DNA of 64,000 bases from Melastoma dodecandrum (taxonomy: Eukaryota > Streptophyta > Magnoliopsida > Myrtales > Melastomataceae): positions 5,803,501 to 5,867,500 of the forward strand of contig JARUPY010000539.1 in assembly GCA_029817715.1 (NCBI GenBank), in the 5' to 3' direction. The notes beneath the pieces were generated by a model. The model searched no databases, had not been told where the DNA came from, and was given only the letters and a program-made list of their open reading frames with translations. This document shows positions 35,711-47,448 of this stretch, piece after piece; position 1 is the stretch's first letter; the number at the start of each line of letters is the position of its first letter. Both the position numbers and the translations under genes were made by a program.

Positions 35711-38700
35711 ATGCCGTCCATCACCAGGAAGAGGAGGGCTGATTTCCCAGCCGTTGCCATCGTCAGAGATAGCGATTCCGAGGAGAGTTCCTCCGAGGAA
35801 GATGATGATGATGAACCGGAAGAGGAGGAAGAAGAAGGAGGAGGAGACGATGCGAATGATGATGGCAGCGGTGAAGAAGACGATAGGCGAGGAAACAACG
35901 AGGAAGAGAGAGGGCTTCAAAGAGAGGACAAAGTTGAGATTTTGATGGGGATGAGGAAGGGTAAAGACCCAATCACCCTCACCCTCAAGAAAGTCTGTAA
36001 GGTCTGGCCTTTCTCTCTTTGTCTTCATTCCCCTCCTCTCACTATCACTATCCCTATCACTATCACTGTCAATGTGCTTACCCGGGTTGCTCAAAGTTGC
36101 CTCCTTCACTATACTCCGCCCGTGTTTTTCCCTCGCATTTTTTGTTGGTTCCTGGGTTTTGCTTCAAACCACCCTATTACACCCGTTAGCGTACTTACCT
36201 TCAGGTTTGCAAGAAGCCCGGCCATGAGGCTGGTTTCAAAGGTGCTACCTACATCGATTGCCCCATGAAGCCCTGTTTCCTCTGCAAAATGCCTGGTGAG
36301 GATTTTCATTTCCCTGACTTTTTGCTGTTTGTGAAAATTTTCCTTGGTTTGCTCGATTCTTCTGCGACTCTGTCTGCTTGTGCCTATTGTGAACCTCTCT
36401 CCAAGGGTAAACGCAGCTCCACCTTTATAATTAATTGTCGGGAAGATATTTCCCGATGATACTTTTCGGTGTGGAATGCATTCCTTATTTTGTGTGTCCA
36501 GGACATACTACTATGACGTGTCCGCACAGAGTGGCTACAGAGCATGGAGTCGTACCGGCTCCCTGTCGAAGTGCCCTAAATCCCCTGCAGTTTGTGTTTG
36601 AACGCCAAGTAACTACGAAGATTCATCAGGTTGGTTTCATTTTTTTTTTTCATTCTTTCCTTGGGAGAAGTTTTGTCTTTCTTCCCGATTATTTTTAATG
36701 ATCTTGTTTTCCCATGGCAGATAAAACCAAAATATGTGATCCCTAATCAAGTAAGTTGTGCTGTCATCAGATATCACAGTAGACGGGTTACATGCTTGGA
36801 GTTTCATCCTAGAATGAACAAAATTCTATTAACTGGAGACAAGGTCTGTTTGACTTTAAACTGTTTATCCTGAGACATGCAGGACTGTTCTCGATTTCAT
36901 TTCTGTTGAGTTACAATTCCCCTTCACGTGTTTCTTTCTGCACTTATTATAGAAAGGGCATCTTGGAGTATGGGATTTCGGTAAAGTATATGAGAAAGTA
37001 GTCTATCCAACTCATTCTTGTATTCTGAACAACATAAGGTCAGCAACTCTTTTCATCCTGTTTACTCATCCTGTTTTTGCTTGTTTGCTCCATGCATTCA
37101 ACTTCTTTAACAGACTCGGCTTCCTGCAGGTTGAGTCCTATCAATGATGAGATGGTATATTCTGTATCTTCTGATGGAACCGTAAGTTATACTGACATAG
37201 AGACTGGAATTTCATCATCCTTGATGAACCTTAATCCCAATGGCTGGCAGGTCTTCTTTTGCTCTACTTGAAAGGGTTTTTTTGGCTTATTGTGTTTGTT
37301 GAAGGAAAGTTAGGCCTACAATTATGCTTTTAGTTGATTGACATAATCAGTGGTAAACATGTAGGGGCCTAGTAAGTGGAGGATGCTGTATGGAATGGAC
37401 ATCAATTCTGAAAGGGGACTTGTGTTGGTTGCCGATAGTTTTGGCCTACTATACTAGTAAGTACTTCATTTTTTATCCATAGAGTGAACTGTATAATTAT
37501 TCAATATAAGAGGTTCTCTTGGCCACTTGCAATAGCATTTCCTTTTCTTTCCAGTTGTACTTGGAAATGCACATCTCAACCAAAATTTGAAGTTTGAAAG
37601 AGAATAGATGGGCCTCCCCCAAGTTTGAAGTTTTATTGTTGGCGTGTTTTTGCTATGCATCTTTGCTCTTTTTCTTGTAAAGGAACCTGTCTGTTGCGGC
37701 ATTGCCAAAGAAAAGATCTATTCATTTGGAGTTTGGTTCATTTACTGCAACTCTGAATAGAAATTAGCCTGTCCCTGCTGCATTTTCATAATTATAAGAA
37801 TATTTTCCTCGGAATATGGATTCTTTCTCTTCATTCTATGATGCTGCTCCCTAAAGCCTTTTGCTGTTCAACAGTGTGGATGCTCGTTCCAATAATGAAG
37901 CCAGCTCGTCTGTTTTAATTCACAAGAAAGGTTCCAAAGTTGTTGGACTCCACTGTAATCCTATGCAGCCGGATCTTTTGTTAAGCTGTGGAAATGATCA
38001 CTTTGTAAGATCTCTATTGTCGAATTTTGAACTTACGTGGACAAATGCATCAAAAGATCTCTGGTCTCCATGTCCAATATTACAGCTGTGGCTTTTGGCT
38101 TCGTCCAATTTAACCTTTGCTCTCCCTAAATCAATCCATCAATCAGAAAATTTGAGTTGCCATTCATCTTGCCTTCACCTTCATTCAGAATAATTTTTCT
38201 TTGACTTATGAGATGTTGACTATTGAATCATCTTACTGCGTGTGTATCAATGTGAATGTTGCGTGGTTTTCAACTCCAGGCTAGGATATGGGACATGCGT
38301 AAACTGCAGGCCGACTCTTCCCTTTGCAACCTTGCTCACAGACGGGTCGTTAACTCTGCATACTTCTCACCTTTGTCTGGTACCAAAGTGATGACAACCG
38401 CCCAGGATAACCGCCTCCGCATATGGGATTCTATCTTTGGTGACATGAGTTCACCAAGTCGGGAAATCGTGCACAGTCACGATTTTAACAGACATCTGAC
38501 TCCATTCCGTGCTGAATGGGATCCAAAGGTAATTTTAACTGAATTACTTTTAAGTGTTTAATTTGCTGGCACATGCATTTGTCATCCCCTAATTGATTTT
38601 GTGCAGGATCCCTCTGAGTCTCTTGCTGTCATCGGTCGTTATATTAGTGAAAACTACAATGGCACTGCTCTTCATCCCATCGATTTCATTGACACTAGCA

Positions 38701-39221
38701 CGGGACAACTCATTGCTGAAGTAATGGATCCTAATATCACTACAATTAGTCCAGTAAACAAGCTTCATCCTCGTGATGATGTCTTGGCGACTGGCAGTTC
38801 AAGGTTTGATTTTTATATCTCCCAATACATTATTTTTGTATGAGGGAATGTTGGGTTCAGAATTCGAATTTAAAGTTAAGATGTCAATACCTTTAATGAA
38901 ACCAATGTGCTTGTTTTTGTGGTTGCACTCTACTGAGACAAATGTCATGCTGCCTTAGAATCTGGATTATTTGATAACACAATGGTGATTGGTGCTTACA
39001 GATCCCTCTTTATATGGAAACCAAAGGAGGATCCTGAATTTGTGGAGGAGAAGAAGGAAGACAGGAAAATCATTGTTTATGGGAAGGAAGCTAAGAAGCA
39101 GAACAAGTCATTAGGTGATGATAGTGATGATGATCAATTCAGCTCAAAAGGCAAAGGCTCTAAGTTCCAAAAACCCGAGCCTAGGTCGGAATCTAGTAGC
39201 AAACGGAAAGTTAAGCGTTGA
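35711..39221 (+). CDS. DDB2: DNA damage-binding protein 2 (WD40)
   Basis: Eleven exons keep phase: 35711-36001, 36205-36295, 36502-36629, 36721-36843, 36953-37038, 37130-37250, 37365-37456, 37875-38004, 38280-38528, 38607-38803 and 39002-39221, giving 575 residues. DDB2 is the UV-lesion-recognising subunit of the UV-DDB complex and a substrate receptor for CUL4-DDB1, acting in nuclear nucleotide excision repair. The N-terminus is acidic with long Asp/Glu runs. A plant-type zinc knuckle follows ([12 protein letters not shown], then [18 protein letters not shown]). The WD40 propeller includes [54 protein letters not shown] and [16 protein letters not shown]. The WDxR motif (IWDMRK), which contacts DDB1 in the family, is present. 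The C-terminus is lysine-rich and nuclear-signal-like. Length and wording closely follow Arabidopsis DDB2 as I recall it. Confidence 0.96.
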
Positions 39222-39479
39222 CATGGCATTTACTCTGCTCTTTTCGGAGTCTTACCCCGACTGGTGGCGGGGCGTACGGTAAAATTTGTCTCGGCCCCTT
39301 TGTGCTTTGGCGATGTGTAATTTTGGGGGGCGATGCGGTGCGTCGGAAATAATGTGTTTTGGTGAGTAAATATTCGTAGTAAGTTAGAGGGGATGGCTTC
39401 CGTCTTAATTTGGCACAAGCACAGTAAGACCCACGAGGCATTACAGAGACCCAGATGCTGAGATTGCTAAACTTAAGCG

Positions 39480-39802
39480 ACAAATCAGAATGATTGATTG
39501 AAGAAAGGCAAGTTGAAATTTTTGACAAACCAAATATGTCAAATTTTTTGAATTTTGGAAGGCCCAAATCTATCAATATAGATTATTTGAACTTTGAAAG
39601 GCCTAAACCTTACAATTCTGACTTATTGGATTTTGGAAAACCATATGTACAGTCTACTTCACAAGTGCAGGAAACTATGCACCCAATTTTTGGACAAATG
39701 GGAAAAAAGGACCCAAGAGATCTAATACGCGAACAAAGGCGTAGAGACAGAAAGCGTGAAGAAATTCGTGTACAGGGTGAAAACGAATCGAATCGAAAAT
39801 GA
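39480..39802 (+). other. Unidentified open frame with internal repeats
   Basis: The frame from about 39494 has no ATG at its start. It encodes a peptide in which a 13-16 residue unit (consensus LDFGRPK-like) occurs three times in a row, followed by a basic region (DLIREQRRRDRKREEI). A helical stretch (AEIAKLKRQIRMI) just upstream is in another frame, separated by a short GATT duplication. I do not recognise the family; old transposon or viral-like origin is possible but unproven. Confidence 0.3.
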
Positions 39803-40215
39803 ACCCTTCTAGGCTCGATAACACTAATATAGAGTTCGAATTTGAGCTCGAGTTCGGTTTGGCCCAATTATAAGGAGTTTGAGTTCGGCTCGAATACGTA
39901 TCGAGCTTAAACTTAAGACTCGATAATTCGAGCTCAATTTGAAGTTAACTTGATAAACTCGAATTTGGCTCGACAATTTCGAACTCGGCTTTTATTCGCT
40001 CAAAAACATATTTATTCTATACAGCTTGCGTGCCACCAAATATGAATGTTAAAATTTGAGCTCGGTCCATTTCGTTAACAAGTTGGTTCGAGCTAAGTTA
40101 AAATCGAGTTCCATTTCGTTAACAAATTGATTCGAGCTAAGTTAAAATCGAATTCGAATTCAACTTTAATCGACTAGCGAATGGCTCACGAGCGGCTCGG
40201 TTCGTTTTCGATAGG
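39770..40215. repeat. Diverged gagctcgagttcg-type repeat block
   Basis: Non-coding sequence made of many diverged gagctcga/ttcgagctc words. It contains two near-identical 40-base copies at about 40068-40150 (core ttcgagctaagttaaaatcg followed by ttccatttcgttaacaa). Such sequence is common at the ends of plant DNA transposons, but no ends were found. Confidence 0.45.
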
Positions 40216-41134
40216 GGAAGGGGCATCTAGGAATCCCTAGTTTTGGCCTAACAAGGTAGCATTCACTTCGTTCTTCTCCTCCTCGCTTTTCCCATGCTTT
40301 TATCCATTTCCTTGCATCCCATCTTTTGCCTATGAGAAATACTTTAGAAAGCTTGTTTGCCTAAAAGCCCGGCCCTGGATGTTTCCCTCTTTCATTCTTT
40401 GGTTTATTTTCACATAGAAAGGTGTCCTTAAGGTGGAAACGCGCCGTCACATTGTTTACCCCATCAATCCCCTCCTTGGAATTGGAACTGCCACTGCCAC
40501 AACTTTTGACCGAGAACGTTACGTTTTTTACACTCGGCTTAATTTTTGGAATCAACTTTACCTGAATCCCCCACAATTTCCAATCCCCAAGTGAAACTCT
40601 CACCTCCATTTATGACCTCCATACTCAGCTCCAATTTTATCTTATAATCCCAGTCTGTACAACAAAGAATGACCGCTCGTTCCTCCTGACCTACAAGGAT
40701 CAGGGGCTCAGAATTTATTCGCTCCCGGGAGTCCAAACTCTGCTGCCACGCCGACTCTCCTGCATCCGATCAACCAAAGCAGAGATTCATCAATGGAAGA
40801 ACCACTCATTCCTCTACTGGATGCACGTGATTTCCCATCAGAATCAATGGACAACCCTGGATCAAAAACCCATCTGCACTCGGCAGCTCTTGCTCAATGC
40901 AAAAATCCAAAGGCGGTAAAAACTTAAAAAGTTAACATTGTCCCATTCATATAAAGAAAGTTCAAGCAATTCTAATTCCAACTCCATCATGGCTGCCTCG
41001 TTTACCACACTTGCCCACATCGCCACATTGATGGAATTCTACCTCAAACTACAACTGCATCAACCCAACTAAAAAGCAGGGAAGTGGACAAGCTCTGAAG
41101 CAACTCATGTTTGGCTGAAAAAGGATGAAAACGA

Positions 41135-42776
41135 TCAAAGCGGGAGCTCCCCACTATCTGCGATCACAACTTTGCTTTTAGGGGTACCACTCTGCCTCCC
41201 CTCGGCTTCAATCTTGTGCACCACATCCATTCCTGATATCACTTTACCGAAGACAACATGTCTTCCATCCAACCTACATCAGACAATATAAGAGAATTCA
41301 ATGCAGTTGAACTTCAGCACCATGACCAACAGTGCTGATAACTCCAATGCAAACGAATTCAGAACAAGTAATTCGATATAAGTTAAGACCAAATGAATAC
41401 CAGCTAGTTGTAACTGTTGTGATGAAAAATTGAGACCCATTTGTGTCTTTCCCGGCATTTGCCATGGACAGAAGACCTGTCAAAGAGAAAATCTATAAGG
41501 GATATTGCCTATATAAAAGTTCAAACTCGCATTCAAAAAGCTCACTCTATTTCATGCTTAATCTTATATTCATCACATTATCCATGTGATTCCTCCGAGG
41601 AATCAAAGTGCAAAACAAACAATTGATATTGCACCTGGACCAGTGTGCTTCAACTTAAAGTTCTCATCAGCAAACTTCTCCCCATAAATGGACTCTCCAC
41701 CTCTGCCATCACCAAGCGTGAAATCACCACCCTGAATCATGAAGCTGGGAATAATCCGATGAAAACTGCTTCCCTTGTAGTGGAGAGGTTTGCCACTCTT
41801 TCCAACACCTTTATCCCCTGAACAAGTTTGCAGAGTACAGTAGAAAACCAAACCAGAAAGCTGTCAATTTGGCAGAATTACTCTCCGAATGAGAACTTAA
41901 AGCATATACAGAAGACAGCTCACCAGTACATAGTGCTCTGAAGTTTTCTGAAAGAAAAAAAGTAAAGCAGGTCAGTGATTGTTCCACAAATAAAATTTCT
42001 TACACCCTAAAAGAAGATGGATACAATTACCTGCTGTCTTGGGAACAGCCTCTCCGAACAAACCCATGACGATTCGACCTGATATGAAGGAGGGGATCCA
42101 TCAACAGCCATGAACAACAATAATATTAACGATAACACCCGACAATTGTGGCAACGAGATTCACATATCGCAACATCACAAGAGTCAACTCATAATGAGG
42201 CCGTATAGATCAAAGCTATGCATCAAGTTATATTAAGAGGACATCTGAGAGGATTTAACTGTTGTCCGTCCTCCGGTAAAGTCGCACAAGGCTACATTCT
42301 TACAGAATCATGGTGGTGCGGTTGCAACCACAAAAAGCAGTTCCATCTTACCAAAAAGAAAGCTTATTACTCACGTTGTATCAGGTCCCATTCATCAATG
42401 GCTAATTTATTCAGTAAAAAAGGGACGGAATGGAAGCCAATTAGACACTAAGCCAAAAGGAGGGAGAGAAGTGTAGAAGGAAGGACAAAGATAAAACAAA
42501 CACACCGGCTGGTTTGCCGTCAATCTCGACATCGAAATAGACTTGGTGGGTCACCTTCTCCAAGTCCTCCTTTTTCTTTGCCTGGGGAGAAAACAACAAA
42601 ACCCAGTTCCAATCACGATTAAATCACAGTTAAAAGAAGAGGGTTTTAGGGTTCGTAAAAAAAATCCTTTGATCGGACGGGAAGGTGGGCACCTCGACTA
42701 GGAGAAGGGCGGGGAAGATGACAAGTGATAAGAGGAAGAGAAAGAAGAATGATCGGGTTCTGGCTGCGGCTGCCAT
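41135..42776 (-). CDS. CYP20-1: Secretory-pathway cyclophilin (peptidyl-prolyl isomerase)
   Basis: Seven exons keep phase: 42776-42693, 42581-42506, 42078-42031, 41947-41924, 41817-41635, 41476-41401 and 41273-41135, giving 209 residues. It catalyses cis-trans isomerisation of X-Pro bonds. Exon 1 is a signal peptide ([20 protein letters not shown], then FPALLLVE), pointing to the ER/secretory route. The cyclophilin fold follows: [66 protein letters not shown] and [12 protein letters not shown], ending ADSGELPL. Active-site residues R (FHRIIP), F and Q (FMIQGGDF) and W (SWLDGRHV) are all present. The closest relatives I recall are Arabidopsis CYP20-1/ROC7 and CYP19-4/CYP5, so the symbol is one of two paralog names. 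The 24-base micro-exon 4 (ENFRALCTG region) is kept in phase. Confidence 0.94.
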
Positions 42777-43022
42777 CGCTATTGCTCTGGATCTGATCCG
42801 ATCCAACAAAGTCGGAGGTACTTTCTCCTCCGATCACACCTCCCTCTCCAGAATAAAACAGGGGTGTGGATGGGCCTTCCGATGGGAGGGGGCCTTACCG
42901 ACTTTCTAAGCCTTACCCAAAGGAAGAGGGGATGTGGGTTTGGGGGGCGAACGAAGAGAAAGATGGACCCTTTTTTAACCGACTTACAATCTAACGACAG
43001 TTCACACGAGATCAGCGCGCAT

Positions 43023-43044
43023 GGACGGACGGACGGACGGACGG
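43023..43044 (+). repeat. GGAC tetranucleotide microsatellite
   Basis: Five copies of GGAC in the region between the divergent cyclophilin and PLC genes. The remainder of 42780-43890 shows no gene. Confidence 0.9.
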
Positions 43045-43898
43045 CTAACTGCGGGCGTGTTGTCGTCCTGGGAACAACTATTGTAAGTAAACATTAACCG
43101 AAAGGAAAGTGGCTATGTGTCACAGGGGCGAGACAACGACCTCTACCCATCTGCTAGCGAGAGTTGAGCAAGGCCGGTTAGACGCCAGTATGTGAAAGAG
43201 GCATGTGTTTTATACGGTGGATGGCGCTCATGCAAATGACGAATAGACGGACATTGTGATACGAATGCAACAGACATGCAGGACATTGTTGGGTTTTTAA
43301 TGTGAATGAAGCTACTTGCATGCAGAAGAGTCTACATAGGTAGCGTGTTGCAAGAAGTAACGAAAATTCCCTTAAGGTAATCTATGACAAGTATAGGCAT
43401 AAGAGTCGTGACGTAATTGTAGGTTACCCTTCCGACGACTGCTGCAGGGGAAGGTAGCCATAAAAAAGACATCCTTAGAAGATCCCTGGAGTTCGTAGAT
43501 GGCTCTTGGTTTTCCAGGCTACGGTGGAGGCTCTTCACGTCTGTTGTGATCGCATGGTATTTAAGTGTACGAGGACTTGGGTGACGTGGAGAGGGAGAGA
43601 GTGAATGCTAGATATACACACAAATGTATTTGCGTACTATTGTGAATAATAATACGTGCGATCGCGACCACCTTATTCTTCGGCGCAATTCAATTACGGT
43701 CATTGTATTTCGAGAAAAAGAAAGAAGTATTTGGATGGGCGTGGCGTCGGAGAATATTACGTGGTCCCATACAGTGCACCGTCAGACCATCCCCCACCAC
43801 CATTCCCCGTAAAGAGCTCATATCATCACATTTTCCCTGCTCTTTCTCCCCCACTTCCCCCTCTCCGCTGCTTTGCTTTGAGGTTTGATCTAACAACA

Positions 43899-46661
43899 AT
43901 GGGCAGTTACAGGATGTGCCTGTGCTTCACCAGGAAGTTCAAGGTGATGGAGGCGGAACCCCCCTCCTTCGTCAAAGACTCCTTCTCCCTTTACTCCCAA
44001 GATGGATCCTCCATGTCCCCCTCCGAGCTCCGCCTCTTCCTCCAGGAGGTCCAGGGTTGGCAAGGCTCCGACTCCGATGCCCTCTCGATCCTGGATCAGT
44101 TCCTCCGCCAGAGGCACCACCACTTCCCCAGGTTCACCAGGACAGCCCCCACCCTCACCCTTGACGATTTCCACCACCTCTTGTTCTCCCCCTACTTCAA
44201 CGCCCCTATTGAGTCCCAGGTACCACCTCCTTGTCTTCTTGGTTTCGGTAGAAATGTTGCAGCTTAGACCGATACAAGATCTGTTACTACATCCTCAAAA
44301 AATATCCCACTCTGGGATTTCCTTTTTCTTCCAAGTTATTTGAATCCGAATTCTGTTTTCGATCCATCTTTTAGTCGGCTGTTGAGCTACGTTTCTAGTT
44401 ATTGTGATGTGATATGAATTCTGTGTCGTCTGAGAGTATTTGATATAGTAAGTTCGCCATCTTCCTTTGTGTGTTCAGGTTCACCAAGATATGAGCTCCC
44501 CCTTGTCCCATTACTTCATTTTCACGGGGCACAATTCATACCTTACTGGAAACCAACTAAGCAGCGATTGCAGCGACGTCCCCATCATTAAAGCCCTGCA
44601 ACGGGGTGTAAGGGTGATCGAACTTGATATTTGGCCTAATCCTTCCAAGGACGACATTCATGTTCTCCATGGAAGGTATTGTTGTTTCTTGCCGAAGATG
44701 TTGTGAATTCCTAACCCAGTTTAAGTTTTCAATTCGAAATCTCCGGAAATGTCCCTCCGCATAAACTATTCAGTTTCAGCTGCATTTTCTTCAAATATTT
44801 TGAAGTTATTTTGGATGCCATACTTAACTTTGAAGCAGAACAAATGGCAATGTCATTTCCTTATATGTCGCAGAACCTTGACCACTCCGGTGGAACTTGA
44901 CAAGTGCCTCAGATCCATAAAAGAGTATGCCTTCCATGCTTCTCCATACCCAGTTATTATCACTCTCGAGGACCACTTGACGGCGGATCTCCAAGAGAAA
45001 GTGGCGCAGGTAGCGTTTTTCAGTATGCAGTGGTGTTATTACCTTTTAGAACTGCAATTCAGGGATTAATCTGTATTTTCAGATGCTCACTCAAACATTT
45101 GGAGACATGCTTTATTACCCTGAAGCCGAACTGAAGGAATTCCCATCTCCAGAAGAACTAAAGTATCGTGTCCTCATATCAACCAAGCCACCGAAGGAGT
45201 ACCTTGAAGCTAAAAATGGGAAGCAGGATAGTAGTCTTTCCCAGAAGGGCAAGGATTCTGATGAGGATGTATGGGGAAGAGAGCCCACGAGTGCGATTAC
45301 AGCAGACTCGACTGACCAAAGGGAAGGGGAAAAGGTAGGTGCAAATTTGTGATTTATTAAAGGTTGTTCTTGGACTAGAAAATGATGGCACTGCCTCTGT
45401 CGTGCCGACAAAACCTAAGGTGGATGGGGAAACAAACGAAACCAACGAAAATGATGCTGAAGAGAGAGACGAATGTGAAACGGAATTATGTTTGCCAGGA
45501 GGACCTATTTACAAGCGACTAATTACTATCCATGCTGGAAAACCAAAGGGTGGACTCGAGGTGGCACTCAAGGTTGAAGTCGATAAAGTGAGGCGTCTAA
45601 GTCTTAGCGAGCAGGAGTTAAAGAAGGCTGCTGAATCTCATTCCATTGAAATCGTGAGGTACAGACGTGCATACTCTGCCAATACCTGTCATTGCCTTCA
45701 TTAGTTTATGAATGATTCAGATGCTACCTGCTCTGAATCCTCGAGCCATCTAATATCAGATTCACCCAAAAGAATTTCCTGAGAATTTACCCCAAGGGAA
45801 CACGATTCAACTCCTCCAACTACAAGCCGCTCGTCGGTTGGCTGCATGGAGCTCAAATGGTCGCATTCAACATGCAGGTCCTGCTTATTCTTCTTTTGTA
45901 TTGGTCAATGAGGAGACCACCTAATCAGATGTTAAACCTTCACTTGTTTGTTGATTGATCTAGGGTTATGGAAGATATCTTTGGCTGATGCATGGAATGT
46001 TTAGGGCAAATGGAGGGTGCGGCTACATAAAAAAGCCTGACCTGCTGATGAACGTTGGACCTGATGGCAATGTTTTTGATCCGAAAGCAAAATACCCGGT
46101 CAAGAAAACTCTCAAGGTATGGTACATATGCTAAATTTCTCTCTTGCATTTACTATCCACCTCTGGTGTGAGAAATGGGAAGTTTTCCATATGACAGGTG
46201 ACAGTATATATGGGAGATGGATGGCATTTGGACTTCAAGCAAACTCATTTCGATCTATATTCTCCCCCGGACTTCTACACCAGGGTAAGATAAAGCTCGA
46301 CATTTTAGCAAACTATAGAGGATGCCTATGCCGTGCTTCGCGTGATATACAATTACTTGATCCTCAGGTCGGCATAGCAGGAGTTCCAGCAGATACTCTA
46401 ATGAAGGAGACCAAGAAAATAGAAGACAACTGGACTCCTGTCTGGAATGAAGTGTTCACTTTCCCGCTAACTGTCCCGGAGCTAGCCTTGTTAAGGGTGG
46501 AGGTCCATGAGTACGACATGACGGAGAAGGACGACTTTGCTGGGCAGACCTGTTTGCCAGTTTGGGAGTTGAAACAGGGGATAAGGGCCGTCCCACTGTT
46601 TGACAGGAAAGGAGACAAGATGGCTTCAGTGAGGCTACTGATGCGATTCGAGTTTGTATGA
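43899..46661 (+). CDS. PLC: Phosphoinositide-specific phospholipase C
   Basis: Nine exons keep phase: 43899-44219, 44479-44675, 44874-45009, 45083-45334, 45420-45658, 45760-45877, 45964-46116, 46198-46284 and 46368-46661, giving 598 residues. It cleaves PIP2 or PI4P at the plasma membrane in a calcium-dependent way. Exon 1 holds the plant EF-hand-like lobe ([19 protein letters not shown]). The X domain has [16 protein letters not shown] and IHVLHGRTLTTP with both catalytic His, plus PVIITLEDH. An acidic linker (SDEDVWGRE, then [12 protein letters not shown]) leads to the Y domain ([20 protein letters not shown], then [12 protein letters not shown]). The C2 domain follows ([40 protein letters not shown]), ending LLMRFEFV. 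Exon 4 to 5 uses an 85-base intron inside the linker, the least certain junction. Length fits PLC1/PLC2-type enzymes. Confidence 0.95.
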
Positions 46662-47448
46662 TATTCGTCTCAATGCTTGATGTAAATTAGCCGCCTCCGT
46701 GTGCATGAATGTATGCTTGGTTTTTGGGGTTTTGTGATTATGAGAAGAGGTGTTTGTGAAGGCAAGAGATGCTCTGGGTTGGTTCTGATAGGTTTTTGGG
46801 ATGAAGTGGAAGTCAAAACACTTGGTTTGGTTCCTCTGACAGAAGGATTTGGTGGGGGAAGAATCCTCATTCCCGAGTTTAAATGGAAAGGTAAGGGTTG
46901 GTGACATTTTTGTGAGGCTTCGAAGAACAAAGCTTTCCGGCAAAGGCTGCGGCTTTCGTACAGTTACGCCGCTCCCTCCCTCCTTTTGCCTTTCCATCCA
47001 CCCCTTACTTTTCTTTTCTATCAGCAGCATCTGCCGATTGTAGCCATCGGTGCCTCCCTGGCTTACATGATACTCGGAGAAAAAAATAGTTCTACTCAAT
47101 TTATTTCATTTGAACAAAGAAGATGACGTAGATATTGACAGGTCAGTTTTATCTGATGGAGATATTCTCTACAACATCGTTCATTCTCAGAGTTCGCTGA
47201 TCCAAGTGGTTTGCTTGGAATTGTTGCAGATAGGAAGGATAAAGAAAAGGTCAAAATAACTGCAAGCACAAAAACTGGCAACATTCCCGGACGCAGGATG
47301 CAACGATGGCAGCAGATACTGTTTTACTTACACATCACATGATATAATACGTCTCTGACATAATGTTTAGTCAGTTTTCATATAGGCAAGCTATAAAAAT
47401 AATGCCGCTAGAGCTTATATCACCGTGTTGGATTAGCACGTCCGGGTG
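46662..47448. other. Spacer between convergent PLC and ASN genes
   Basis: Both flanking genes end towards this spacer, so it should contain their two 3' UTRs. No further gene is seen. Confidence 0.6.

Noticed and set aside
35699..35711. Earlier DDB2 start at 35699
   Set aside because: The codon there is not ATG. The first ATG in frame is 35711.
35630..36109. 159-codon minus-strand frame
   Set aside because: Antisense of the Asp/Glu-rich DDB2 first exon.
43890..44177. 95-codon minus-strand and 82-codon plus-strand frames
   Set aside because: Overlap the PLC first exon in wrong frames; they lack any PLC or other motif.
45335..45359. 25-base intron in PLC ending at AAAG (45359)
   Set aside because: Keeps phase but is far too short for a plant intron. 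The 85-base alternative also keeps phase.
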